Below, piece by piece: positions 51,901 to 60,818 of a DNA stretch of 64,000 nt. The notes beneath the pieces are model-generated. The model was not told the DNA's origin. It searched no databases and saw only the letters and a list, made by a program, of their open reading frames with translations. Source of the DNA: Stenotrophomonas indicatrix (GTDB taxonomy: Bacteria; Pseudomonadota; Gammaproteobacteria; Xanthomonadales; Xanthomonadaceae). The stretch covers positions 2,356,001-2,420,000 of the forward strand of contig NZ_PEJS01000001.1 of NCBI RefSeq assembly GCF_002750975.1, written 5' to 3'. A program made the position numbers and the translations under genes. Within the stretch, counting starts at the first letter, position 1; every line of letters starts with the position of its first letter.

Positions 51901-53301
51901 ATGACCGCTCTACCCTCCGCAGCACTCACCGACTACATCGCATCGCCCTTCGGCACCCTGCATTTGGAAGGCATCCACATCGGTCGCTTCCGCATCGACC
52001 GAGCCACCATCCAAGGCCGCGAGGCGGCTATCAATCTCCAGGAATGCATCTTGGCTGCCTTGGACGAGACCGGCCGCAGGAACACCCTAAAAAGCGGCAC
52101 CCGCTATCCCCAGCAACTGCCGATGGGGACACCAGCTCGTCCCTTGGCCAAAGAGATCGATGATCACCTCGCGGACATGCGCCGCCGGCAGCTGGATCCC
52201 AAGACCGTGCTCGCCACCGAGCGCACCCTGAAGCTTCTCCTGCTGACCTGCGGCAACATTTCGGCCTGCCGCGTAGATTACAAACACATCCAAGAGTTGT
52301 GGCAGCTGCTGCGCTGGGCTCCGAAAAACCTGTTGTCGGATCCCTTGCTGAAACGCCTCAGCTTCGAAGACGCGATCACCTTGGGCAAAGAGCAAGACGT
52401 GCCGCCCTTGGCTCCGGCCACCGAAGAGCGCCATCGGCGCTTCTTGGTCGCCTTCTTCAACCACCTGGTCAACGGGCAAGCCATCGCGTCCTCGCCCATG
52501 AAGGCCTTCCGCAAACCAAAAGAAGATCACGCCATCGATCCCGACAAGGCCATCCGCCTGTTCGAGGACGGAGACCTGCAGGCCATCTTCGACCCGGCAG
52601 CCTTCATCCCTTGGGCGAGAAAGCCGCAGCACTGGTGGGCACCGATGATTGGCCTCTACACGGGCGCTCGCGTCAACGAAGTGTGCCAGCTGAAGCTGAC
52701 CGACATCCTCCAGGAGCGCGGCATCTGGTGCATCGCCTTCCAAAAGACCATCGATGAAGACCTCGCCGCGGATCCGAAGCGCCAACGGCGTAGCCGGCAA
52801 AGCATGAAGGGAGCCGGGTGCATGCGCATCGTCCCCATCGCCAAGCCCCTATTGGACGCCGGTTTCCTCGAGTTCGTCGAAGACATGAAGGCCACTGGCC
52901 ACCCGCGGCTGTTCCCCCTCCTCTCTGCCGGCGTGAACCGGAAGACCGGAGAGACCAACGCCCGCTACAGCCAGCAATTCGTGGTGGATTTCGGCCGCTA
53001 CTTGAAGAGCCTTGGGTTCGCCAAAGGGATCGGGTTCCATGCCTTCCGCCACACCCTGGCGACCGAGCTTGATGTGAACGATGTTCCGGAGAGGGAGATT
53101 GCGCTGGTCACCGGCCACAGCACCGATCCCCGCGATCGGGTCCAGGTGCTGCGCAAGCACTACCTCCACAAGAAACCACAGGTGACCCGGAGTAAGCAGA
53201 TCAGCGCCTTGGAGCTGTATCGGCCCAACGTGGAATTGCCACGTTACCAGCGTGAGCAGTTCGCGGAACAATTGGGTGATCCGAGCAAGTTCTATCCATG
53301 A
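51901..53301 (+). CDS. Tyrosine recombinase / integrase (internal)
   Basis: 466 aa. Catalytic residues: Arg257 (GLYTGARVNE), His380-x-x-Arg383 (FHAFRH), His406 (TGHSTD) and Tyr421 (RKHYLHK). The N-terminal core-binding domain is intact. The gene lies in the middle of the island, far from either end, so it probably came with a second, nested element or acts as an accessory recombinase. An H-NS-family gene follows 123 bases downstream. Confidence 0.92.
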   Translation: MTALPSAALTDYIASPFGTLHLEGIHIGRFRIDRATIQGREAAINLQECILAALDETGRRNTLKSGTRYPQQLPMGTPARPLAKEIDDHLADMRRRQLDPKTVLATERTLKLLLLTCGNISACRVDYKHIQELWQLLRWAPKNLLSDPLLKRLSFEDAITLGKEQDVPPLAPATEERHRRFLVAFFNHLVNGQAIASSPMKAFRKPKEDHAIDPDKAIRLFEDGDLQAIFDPAAFIPWARKPQHWWAPMIGLYTGARVNEVCQLKLTDILQERGIWCIAFQKTIDEDLAADPKRQRRSRQSMKGAGCMRIVPIAKPLLDAGFLEFVEDMKATGHPRLFPLLSAGVNRKTGETNARYSQQFVVDFGRYLKSLGFAKGIGFHAFRHTLATELDVNDVPEREIALVTGHSTDPRDRVQVLRKHYLHKKPQVTRSKQISALELYRPNVELPRYQREQFAEQLGDPSKFYP

Positions 53302-53424
53302 GGCCAGAAGGTGTTGCCCAGGCCCCAACCAAGTTGTGAAGGTCGGCCTGGGCTCGTCAGGGAGCGTTCGCATCGAATTCCATTTGGAATTACGCTAAAG
53401 ACCTCAACGCTCGGATCAAAAAAG

Positions 53425-53793
53425 ATGACCATCGATGTCAGCGGCTTGTCGGCCAAAGAACTCAAGACCCTGATCGCTCAGGCAGAAAAGCAGCAAACCA
53501 AGGTGCTAACCCGACCCAAGGCTGCGGCTATGCGAGCCAAGATCAACCAATACGTCAAAGACCACGGTTACACGATTGAGGAGCTCTATGGAGCGGTTTC
53601 AACGGCCTCTTCCGATACCTCCAAGAAGCGGACCGGCCGCAAGCCCGCGAAGACGGCCGGCAGTAAGGTGGCTCCTAAATACCGCAATCCGGCCAACCCT
53701 AGCGAAACCTGGTCCGGCCGTGGCCGCCAACCGAGGTGGCTTGCTGCGCTGATCCAGAAGGGCAAGTCGCCCAGCGATTTTCTCATCGAATGA
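53425..53793 (+). CDS. H-NS family nucleoid protein
   Basis: 122 aa. The N-terminal oligomerisation helix (LSAKELKTLIAQAEKQQ) is followed by a linker and the C-terminal DNA-binding domain YRNPANPSETWSGRGRQPRWL, which has the AT-hook-like GRGRQP of MvaT/H-NS-type xenogeneic silencers (H-NS QGR-like). Expected to bind AT-rich foreign DNA and silence island genes. AAAAGATG start at 53425. Confidence 0.92.
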   Translation: MTIDVSGLSAKELKTLIAQAEKQQTKVLTRPKAAAMRAKINQYVKDHGYTIEELYGAVSTASSDTSKKRTGRKPAKTAGSKVAPKYRNPANPSETWSGRGRQPRWLAALIQKGKSPSDFLIE

Positions 53794-53910
53794 GCCCTTG
53801 CTCGATAGACTAGAGTTACGTGACCGCGCGAACCCGATTGAGCACCAGTGCCAGGGAAGGCGACGAGCTAGTGCTCAGGCATTCTCCGGAGCCCAGGGAG
53901 GCCATGCGCA

Positions 53911-55662
53911 TTAGCGCTTATACCTATCAACTTTTTGAACGAAGGAGCGAAGGTAGGTCATCGCTTGCCTGAGTTCCGCATCAAGCAACGTCATTGGGCG
54001 CTTGGAGGGAACACCCCGCTCGATGCAGATCATGAGCTGCTGGGCGTAGTCCCTGTCCCCACCCACGTAATCAGGCGAATTGATGACACTGAGCCGCTTC
54101 CTGAGAGCTTTAGTCAAGCGGATGACAGCCGCTATGCCGCTTCCTCGAAGCTTTGCCAGGAAGTCCTCCGGTGGCGGTGCGGAACTGAACACAGGCGTGG
54201 TGTCTGTATCGGGCGCCACGCCTTTCCCGCTGAGAATCCAGGAAAGTGCACCTGTGCTCGCCACTTCCTTTGCATGTTGTCGGGCGACCTCTACGATCTC
54301 GTCACACTTAGCGATAACTTCCTTTTCTTCGGCATTGTAGTCGGCCGGCCAAACTTCATAACCATCGCAATCGATGAGGTCAGGTGCGTTCAGATAGTAA
54401 TCCAGGCGCCGCAGCACCGCTTGGGTCCACTCTTCTTGCGTCTCGACGAACACCCCTTTGAAGCTGAGAAAATAGAGGCTTCGATAGATGCTGAAGATCC
54501 GAGACAGCTTGACCATTTGACCATTCTGACCGCCCGTTACCAGTTCGGCCTGGGCGGAACTGATGGCCGCCTGCACTTCTTCGTCCGTAGCAGAGGCGTA
54601 GTCTCCGATGATCGCGAGGGGATCATAAGGCCGAACCTCCGGGAGCAACCCAAACTGAGCTGCGAGAATTTGGTAGTCGACGGCCGCCGATCCACGCATG
54701 TGATCGATGAACTCTTGCGACGCTGGCCAACTGTGGACAGCCGCGCTTAGTCCAAGTTGCTCCAACGTGGATGAGAGGGAGGATGTCTCATCTTCCGTGG
54801 CCTGCCCCTTCTCCTTCATCACGTCGTGAAGGGCAAGCATGATGCCCACCTGATCGGTCGAGAAGACCTTCCTGACCAACTCGCGGCCATTGGCATCACG
54901 GGCGAGGGCAACTGTCCAGAAGAACACTGCGCTGGGCAGGGAACTCTTGAAAAATTGATCTATTGAGTCCTGCGGAAGCGCTTCGGCCAATCTTTTCATC
55001 TCGCCGATCACCGTCCTGACTGTTCGCAAGTTGGTGACACGAGCACTCTCGATGAGGCTAGTGATGTGCTCGACTCCTCCTCCAAGAACCTGACGCGACC
55101 TGTCGTCCGAAAAGCCATTAATGGTCAGTTTACAAAACTCCGGCAGATCAGGCTCCATATGGATGGTAGCTCCAACAATTCGCTCCTTATACTTCCCAAA
55201 ATCATCGAAACTCTCTCCAGCGCGAACTTCGTCAGCGATGAGGACACAATGAACACCACTGCGGTCAATGAGATTGACGACAAAGCCGAAGATGATGCTG
55301 AAGGGACCTGCAAAACGTTCGATATCGTCGATGCAAACCACAGTCTTTTCACGGGTCAGCTCCGCGCGCCAAGTAATGTCTTTTGGCTCAATTTTTGCCA
55401 CGCGAAGCAATGCTTTTCCGAGCACAGATCCCACTTCTGCAACGACACCGGGGACTGCCAGGGTTATTGATGCCTGGAGCAAAGTCCGTTCGAGATCCTC
55501 CAGCGTCTCGAGCCCCGCCGCGGAAATGGTGATCGGCGAACGCTCTGACAGTCGCAAGGCGTAGCGTTCCCATTGGTAAGACTTCCCAACCCCCCAGTCC
55601 CCGGAAATCAGCACAGCGTAGCCTGGCTGAGGCGCTCGCAGGTAGTTGTCCAGTTGTTGCAT
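53911..55662 (-). CDS. KAP-family P-loop NTPase
   Basis: 583 aa from the ATG at 55662 (AGGGGC upstream; a TTG at 55728 would add 22 residues). Walker A GDWGVGKS (21-28) and Walker B VVCIDDIERF (about 108-117) have the wording of KAP NTPases. The long C-terminal part is helical and unrecognised. KAP proteins are STAND-like ATPases, some of them in phage defence. It is third in a same-strand cluster behind SIR2-like and CHAT genes, so it may be their sensor or switch. Confidence 0.8.
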   Translation of the reverse strand: MQQLDNYLRAPQPGYAVLISGDWGVGKSYQWERYALRLSERSPITISAAGLETLEDLERTLLQASITLAVPGVVAEVGSVLGKALLRVAKIEPKDITWRAELTREKTVVCIDDIERFAGPFSIIFGFVVNLIDRSGVHCVLIADEVRAGESFDDFGKYKERIVGATIHMEPDLPEFCKLTINGFSDDRSRQVLGGGVEHITSLIESARVTNLRTVRTVIGEMKRLAEALPQDSIDQFFKSSLPSAVFFWTVALARDANGRELVRKVFSTDQVGIMLALHDVMKEKGQATEDETSSLSSTLEQLGLSAAVHSWPASQEFIDHMRGSAAVDYQILAAQFGLLPEVRPYDPLAIIGDYASATDEEVQAAISSAQAELVTGGQNGQMVKLSRIFSIYRSLYFLSFKGVFVETQEEWTQAVLRRLDYYLNAPDLIDCDGYEVWPADYNAEEKEVIAKCDEIVEVARQHAKEVASTGALSWILSGKGVAPDTDTTPVFSSAPPPEDFLAKLRGSGIAAVIRLTKALRKRLSVINSPDYVGGDRDYAQQLMICIERGVPSKRPMTLLDAELRQAMTYLRSFVQKVDRYKR

Positions 55663-55761
55663 AAGAAAGCCCCTTTCATCGAAAAGTGTCCTAATGCAAT
55701 GCTGCCGACCGATCAACGCTTCTGGCAAGGCCAGAACTACAGCCTGTCCCCCGCCCCGGCA

Positions 55762-56727
55762 TCAGACCCACTCTGTGAAATCCAACACGTTAGCCAAGCG
55801 AAGAACCGTGGCATTTTTGCCTAAGGACTTCCCCCAGAATAGCTCGCGCTCAGCCTGCTCCCCTGCACCCTGCCACTCAACAACGCGAATTCTTTCCGGG
55901 GAGCGCCGCTCAAGCAGTTCGTTGAGGTGAGTGTCCAGCCCTGAATAGCCGAACAAGATGACCTCTTCAGATTCAGCCAGGGCCAGCTCCAAGTGGTTCC
56001 AATAGCTCTGCAATAAGGGAGAGGCCGCAATCACGGTGGGTTTATGCTTGACGTGCGTAAGCACGATATGCGAGCCCACAACATCCCCAGCCTCTCTCAA
56101 CTCTGCCTGCGCCAGCTTTCGGGTAACGCCACCCTGGTCTACGAAAAGCGGCGAGCCGTGAAGATGAAGGTAGTATCCGAAAGTTCTCCCCTGTCTACGT
56201 TCCAAGTTCTCGCAAGCGAAGCCAGCGGTCAGCATCCCATCTACCAATGCGCCACCGTAGCCTCTCAGGACGTAGGCTTCGATCATTCGCTGATATAGCA
56301 GATTGTCGTAGTTGAGGGTCGCGACGTGAGAATGCGTATCGTGAAGGAAAGCGGCCAGCGGCTGCGCGAACTCCATCGGAAGAACGACTTCACGTTGATG
56401 GAACTGGAGGGCCGTCTGATAAAGAAACTTACGCACAGCGGCAGGGAACTGCTGTCCGTGCAAACTAAGCCAATGCGCTCCGCCTTGGCTCATCCTATCC
56501 AGAAAATCACACGACGACACGACCAACTGAAGCGCATCCAAGTCGTCCTCCCCATGGGGCCGCTCCGTGTCGCCATCGTCTACTAGACAACAGCGCACCA
56601 GCGCCCGGGTCTCCGGATCAAAGATGCCCTCACCCTCCCATGCCCGTCCAATCGCGCCATCAAGCGAGAACAGATTGGGATCGAGTGCCATTCCCAGCCC
56701 GTTTCCAAAAATCAGTGTCTTCCTCAC
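55762..56727 (-). CDS. SIR2-like / DUF4917-type protein
   Basis: 321 aa, GTG start at 56727. GNGLG at residues 8-12, the LNYDN motif at 138-142 (Asn139, Asp141), HLHGS at 188-192 and GYSGLD at 260-265 follow the order of the SIR2 nucleotide-binding fold. Defence-type SIR2 proteins cleave NAD+ to stop infected cells. Whether this one is active is untested, but the Asn-Asp and His residues are present. It lies 99 bases before the KAP gene and 172 bases after the CHAT gene. Confidence 0.78.
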   Translation of the reverse strand: MRKTLIFGNGLGMALDPNLFSLDGAIGRAWEGEGIFDPETRALVRCCLVDDGDTERPHGEDDLDALQLVVSSCDFLDRMSQGGAHWLSLHGQQFPAAVRKFLYQTALQFHQREVVLPMEFAQPLAAFLHDTHSHVATLNYDNLLYQRMIEAYVLRGYGGALVDGMLTAGFACENLERRQGRTFGYYLHLHGSPLFVDQGGVTRKLAQAELREAGDVVGSHIVLTHVKHKPTVIAASPLLQSYWNHLELALAESEEVILFGYSGLDTHLNELLERRSPERIRVVEWQGAGEQAERELFWGKSLGKNATVLRLANVLDFTEWV

Positions 56728-56899
56728 GTCCTTGTCCTCACGTAGCAGCAGGTCATGCCCCTATCGGCCTGGGAGTTGGGTTCTTAAGCCATGCGCCCAC
56801 GCGGCACTGCCCAAAGTTGAAGAACAGCGCTGACTATCCCCCAGGCGGCCAAGGAGAATTCCTAAAACTGGCACGGACAAAATAGCGGGTAACCTCGCT

Positions 56900-57952
56900 C
56901 TATCCTTCTGGCCGGACAAGAAATACGCCTGAAAGATCAACCCCTGGCGCAGCGAACAGCTCAGGCGTCCGCGCTTCATTGATTCCCTCCAGCATGAGGG
57001 CCGCCTTGGCTTGGTTAAAGGCCATCGCTACAGAAAGCCCAAATCCTACTGCGGAATAGAACTGCGCGGCAAAGACGCGAGCCGCCTGATCGCCGATGGC
57101 TGTGTTCATTCCAATCGCGCAGGGCACGTGCTCTACGATTGCGGCCGCTTGGCTGTGGGAAAAACAGGTATTGAAGAACACGAGCTGAATGTCGCCGGAT
57201 GCAGCCATCATGGTCTGCACGATGGCTTCTTTACTAATCAGCTTCGTTCGGCCGGCGCTGTCTTGGAACAAAATTTCATCATCTTCAGACCCGTGACCAC
57301 TGAAGTGCACAACACCCGGCTTGCATTCATTGATGGCCTGAAGCACATCCAGCGGTTGAACCGCCCACCTAGATTCCAGCCTCACGACGTCGCGGTGCTC
57401 AGACTTCCGCACCATCTCGTGGATGGACCTAGCCTCCTCGTCTAGCCGGAGCGGCTGTTGATCGATGGGATTGGAGGCAAGGAAAAGCACCGTAAGACGC
57501 TCGGGAAGCTCCTGCAAACGCCTTAACGTGTCCGCCGTGGTTCGATGGAGCTGGTCGTGCTGAGTTAGACGACCTTGAACTCGCGAGAGCTCTGCGACTT
57601 GGGACGCACGTTCACGCTTTTGCATAGCCGCCCGCTTTCTCTCGTCCTGCTGCAGCACGGTCGTGAGCTGCCTATTAGCATCACTAAGCTTCACTTGCTC
57701 CCGCGCCAGTTTGGATTCCAGGTCAGCGACTTTCTTTTCAAGGGCTACCGCGCTCGCCTCATACCGCTGGGCCTCTTTAAGCTTGGCCATCTTCGTAGGC
57801 AACGACTTCGTCCGTGCCGCCGCGGCCGAGGCATCCAGAGCCTTCTTTCGCTCAGCCGCCGCTTTGCCTACTTCGCGCGACTTCTCAGTTTGTAGCCGCG
57901 CAATGGTCTTTTGCACCACCTCCACTGAGCGCCGTCGCAGATCTACCGACAT
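56900..57952 (-). CDS. CHAT caspase-like protease with coiled-coil N terminus
   Basis: 350 aa. Residues 1-145 are a continuous charged coiled coil. The CHAT protease domain follows, with catalytic His220 (VHFSGHGSED) and Cys263 (VFFNTCFSH), and the characteristic VLFLASNP start strand at about 155. Such proteases act as effectors in bacterial death pathways after activation by a sensor. It is first of the three-gene CHAT, SIR2-like, KAP cluster on the minus strand. Confidence 0.85.
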   Translation of the reverse strand: MSVDLRRRSVEVVQKTIARLQTEKSREVGKAAAERKKALDASAAAARTKSLPTKMAKLKEAQRYEASAVALEKKVADLESKLAREQVKLSDANRQLTTVLQQDERKRAAMQKRERASQVAELSRVQGRLTQHDQLHRTTADTLRRLQELPERLTVLFLASNPIDQQPLRLDEEARSIHEMVRKSEHRDVVRLESRWAVQPLDVLQAINECKPGVVHFSGHGSEDDEILFQDSAGRTKLISKEAIVQTMMAASGDIQLVFFNTCFSHSQAAAIVEHVPCAIGMNTAIGDQAARVFAAQFYSAVGFGLSVAMAFNQAKAALMLEGINEARTPELFAAPGVDLSGVFLVRPEG

Positions 57953-58064
57953 CGCCTACTCCTGTTTGAATTGAGTCTAGAGACGGGTCTGGGTCTACAA
58001 GCCACCGAATGGGGCTGACTTTGTCAGCCACGTGTATCACGCCTTGAGACGAAGCCAGCTTGGA

Positions 58065-58403
58065 CTACCTATCGCTCGGATCGGCGATCTCACGCAGGCG
58101 CTTAAGAGCTTCCTTCTGCTTGGACACGGGTAGCTTTGATACCAACAGGATCACCTCTGCAATGAGGTCAGATGTGGCGTGAAAGTAGGCCACAGGAAGA
58201 CCGAGCGCTTTCGCCAGAGCCTCTGAAGTGGCCGGGTCAGGATCGTGCTGTCCTGTTTCGTAGCGGCTCACCCTCGTCGCTCCCGAGACGGAGTCGACCA
58301 TCCCAATTCGCTCGGCGAGCTGCGCTTGCGTCCAGCCCTTCGCGACCCGCGCACTGCGCAGGCGCTTGCCATAGACCGTCGCGGGCGTCTTGGGTTGCGG
58401 CAT
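58065..58403 (-). CDS. XRE-family regulator in island
   Basis: 112 aa. Helix-turn-helix SARVAKGWTQAQLAERIG through VSRYETGQ, then LGLPVAYFHATSDLIAEVILLVSKLP. It is a relative of the chromosomal regulator at 31320-31679. It lies 113 bases upstream of the CHAT gene on the same strand, so it may control the CHAT/SIR2/KAP cluster. Start MPQPKTPATVYG at 58403. Confidence 0.8.
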   Translation of the reverse strand: MPQPKTPATVYGKRLRSARVAKGWTQAQLAERIGMVDSVSGATRVSRYETGQHDPDPATSEALAKALGLPVAYFHATSDLIAEVILLVSKLPVSKQKEALKRLREIADPSDR

Positions 58404-58516
58404 CCGGGATCTTGCACCACAGCTGAACTCCCTCCAAGTCTGACGGTTGGAACCGGATTGCACATCTGCGATTATCGTAAATGCCACCACGCCGGTGGTC
58501 TACAGGGGGCTTACCC

Positions 58517-59266
58517 ATGCAGCACGCACGACAAGGAGCCGTCGCGCTCCTCGCACTGGCCATCGCCAGCTTCCCCGCCTTGGCCCAAGCACCCGCTGAG
58601 ACGAAGCCCGGCTTCTTCCGGCAGTTGGGAAAGAGTCTGAAAGACGCCGGTCAGCAAGCGCTTGGAGCCAGGCCAGCAGCCAGCAGCGCGTCCACCTCCG
58701 GTCCGCTTTACACCCCGATCAGTGGTGCTGGCCGCATCACCGGGCTGTTCAAGAACGAGAACCACCAGGCCGCCCAGCAGGGCCGTCTCGATTGGCCGCG
58801 GGTCGCGCTGACCTTCCGCGAATGGGGCGCCTCTCTGCCTTGCTGGACCGTCGAAGCCCGGATCTGGACCAGCGCCACCGCCTCCACCACCGAGAACTTC
58901 CGGGCATGCGCGGACGCCCCGTTGACCATCCGGGACGACCTGGGCGAAGAAGCGGAGCTCAACAGCAATGCTCGAGGCAAGGCCACCACCGACGTGATGG
59001 TCGGCCTGAGGGTGAGGGCAGGAAAGCCGAACACGGGCGACGACCGGACCACTGGCCCCACCCCACCCCGCGAGCCCTTCAACGTGCGCACGACCCGCGA
59101 CGGTGTGGCGTGGCAAGCCCGAAAAGTGGCCCTGAGCGCCGCTTGGGTGTCCGGCTTCTTGCGAGCTGATGACCTGTATCCCGGCCCCTCGGGAATGCTC
59201 ACGCCATTCCGCGACACCCGCATGTGGATCGCCGGGTTTGATCCGGCCGGCAATCGCGACAAGTAA
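58517..59266 (+). CDS. Secreted hypothetical protein
   Basis: 249 aa with a signal peptide cleaved near LAQA. Mature part beta-rich with a Trp/Cys cluster (ASLPCWTVEARIWTS...FRACADAPL). No family recognised. GGGGGC lies before the ATG at 58517. First of three same-strand envelope genes with short gaps (31 and 7 bases), probably one operon and divergent from the XRE gene. Confidence 0.65.
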   Translation: MQHARQGAVALLALAIASFPALAQAPAETKPGFFRQLGKSLKDAGQQALGARPAASSASTSGPLYTPISGAGRITGLFKNENHQAAQQGRLDWPRVALTFREWGASLPCWTVEARIWTSATASTTENFRACADAPLTIRDDLGEEAELNSNARGKATTDVMVGLRVRAGKPNTGDDRTTGPTPPREPFNVRTTRDGVAWQARKVALSAAWVSGFLRADDLYPGPSGMLTPFRDTRMWIAGFDPAGNRDK

Positions 59267-59297
59267 GACGCCAATCCTCAACAAGGAAGAGACCCTC

Positions 59298-59618
59298 ATG
59301 AACACGATCAGGAACATCGCTTTCAGCTTGACCGCTGCTTTGGCGCTGACGGCCTGCGGCAGCAAACCCTCCGACGAGCAGGCGAAGAAGGCCATCACTG
59401 CCGAGTTTGAACGGGTGCTGGGAAGCCAGGTCTGGGTGAAGGAATACCGAGATTTCAGCCTCAGGGGCTGCAAGAAATCAGAAACGGCCGAGGGAGTGAT
59501 TTGCGACGTGGGAGGCTCGGTCGTCCTCGACTTCGGCGGCGTCGCCCAAGCCAGGCCGTTCGTTCAGCCGGTGCGCTTTTCAAAGGCCTCCGGCGAGTGG
59601 ACCGCCCACAAGCTCTGA
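59298..59618 (+). CDS. Putative lipoprotein
   Basis: 106 aa. The signal peptide ends in lipobox LTAC (Cys21). The mature domain is small and alpha/beta (EQAKKAITAEFERVLGSQVWVKEYRDF), with two further cysteines (GCKKSETAEGVIC). Function unknown. AAGGAAGAG precedes the ATG. Second gene of the secreted/lipoprotein/membrane trio. Confidence 0.7.
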   Translation: MNTIRNIAFSLTAALALTACGSKPSDEQAKKAITAEFERVLGSQVWVKEYRDFSLRGCKKSETAEGVICDVGGSVVLDFGGVAQARPFVQPVRFSKASGEWTAHKL

Positions 59619-59625
59619 GGCCACT

Positions 59626-60090
59626 ATGACCACGCATTCTTACGCTCATGTCGGTTGCGCGACGGTCCTGCTGGGAGGCGCCGGCCTGTTGCTCGTAGCC
59701 GGTGGGCTTGAGGCCCTGGAGCAGCAGGGGGCCCCGCTGGGCTGGCTCGCCATCGCGGGCGGCTTGGCCATCTGGGCCATCCTAGGCCTTCTCTACTGGA
59801 TCAACGCCCGGGCTTACCGGCGCCAAGAGGAGGCCCAAGGCCAATCGTACGCCCCCTCCGCACCCCAGCGCGGCGGGTTCTGGAAAGGGTTCTTCGTGAC
59901 CTGGGTCATCGTGGCGGCTGCCCATCTGGCCTCTTTTCTGGGCATGGGCTTCGCTGACCTGCTGCCACATCCTGAGCAAGCCCGGGCGATCTTCAGCCTG
60001 CTCGTCCTGGCGTTGGCGCCGGCACACGTGGTGGTGCCGGCCTTGGGTGGAGTGGTCTACACCCTGGTCCGATCGACGTCGTCGCCGTAG
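59626..60090 (+). CDS. Membrane protein, four predicted helices
   Basis: 154 aa with hydrophobic segments at about residues 11-28, 38-58, 88-106 and 120-145. A short polar loop (RAYRRQEEAQGQSY) separates two pairs. No family recognised. It starts 7 bases after the lipoprotein gene and so is likely co-translated with it. Confidence 0.65.
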   Translation: MTTHSYAHVGCATVLLGGAGLLLVAGGLEALEQQGAPLGWLAIAGGLAIWAILGLLYWINARAYRRQEEAQGQSYAPSAPQRGGFWKGFFVTWVIVAAAHLASFLGMGFADLLPHPEQARAIFSLLVLALAPAHVVVPALGGVVYTLVRSTSSP

Positions 60091-60150
60091 CCTGGTTTCG
60101 GGCTGCTCCGGCTTCCCATCGGACCTTTCGGATGCGTCGTCGGGCCATTT

Positions 60151-60351
60151 ATGGTCCGACGCGCAAGCCGGAAGGCGGCACCGCGGCATCCGGCCGAGGC
60201 CCGTGTGGCTCAGGCGTGGGACAAGGGATTTGCGTGGTAGCAGTGGAGGGCCCTGACGGTGCTCAGCCTGATGGGCGCGTTATGGGTCTTTGGGCTGCTG
60301 AATTGGCTGCCGATGGTGCTACTCGTATTGTGGTCCCAGCTTACCTCTTGA
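60151..60351 (+). pseudogene. Small membrane-protein ORF interrupted by an amber codon
   Basis: From ATG 60151 the frame reads MVRRASRKAAPRHPAEARVA..., reaches a TAG at 60238-60240, and then continues QWRALTVLSLMGALWVFGLL...LWSQLTS to TGA at 60351. The second part is a convincing transmembrane helix. Either a recently broken gene or two unrelated fragments. It follows the membrane-protein gene on the same strand. Confidence 0.35.
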
Positions 60352-60429
60352 TCATCGGAGAGAGCGCTTGACATCCCAATCGAGCAGCTCCAATATACAC
60401 AAACTTGTAAAAACCTTGGAGCCTTCAAG

Positions 60430-60768
60430 ATGACACAGCTCGTTTACGACAACATCTTTGACGTAGCAGTCGATGACGAAGCGGAGTCGGCCGACTTGAA
60501 GTTCAGGGCTGAACTCATACTGGCTTTGCGGGCGTATTGTGATGGTCGTGGCTGGACGAGAAAGGATATCGCGGGTCTGCTGGCCGTTCCCCAATCGCGT
60601 GTCAGCGAGATGATGACGGGAAAGCTCCATCTGGTTTCAACTGACAGATTGATATCTTACGCTTCAAAACTTGGATTTGCTTTGCATGCGTCGTATAAGA
60701 AGCCATCGGGATCCAAGAGCGGCACAATCAAGATCGATGTTGAGTTGGACGAGTTAGAGATCGCTTAA
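60430..60768 (+). CDS. HTH antitoxin-like protein
   Basis: 112 aa. The helix-turn-helix at about residues 41-62 (GWTRKDIAGLLAVPQSRVSEMMTGK) is typical of the HTH_37/COG5606 antitoxins that pair with Gp49/HigB-type toxins. A basic linker and an acidic tail follow. It is convergent, not co-directional, with the toxin-like gene at 60793, which is unusual. Confidence 0.8.
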   Translation: MTQLVYDNIFDVAVDDEAESADLKFRAELILALRAYCDGRGWTRKDIAGLLAVPQSRVSEMMTGKLHLVSTDRLISYASKLGFALHASYKKPSGSKSGTIKIDVELDELEIA

Positions 60769-60783
60769 AATAAGTGACTACCA

Positions 60784-60818
60784 CGTGGGGGCTTAGCCCC
60801 CACGACGCTTTTTCTTTT
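60784..60818. terminator. Intrinsic terminator shared by the convergent pair
   Basis: Perfect stem CGTGGGGGC/GCCCCCACG with TTA loop (60784-60804), followed on the + strand by ACGCTTTTTCTTTT. It ends the antitoxin-like gene. The loop TTA is also the stop codon of the minus-strand toxin-like gene. Confidence 0.85.

Noticed and set aside
53849..53882. TGAGCAC...GTGCTCA inverted repeat after the H-NS gene
   Set aside because: The 7-base arms are about 20 bases apart with no T-run; too weak to call a terminator.
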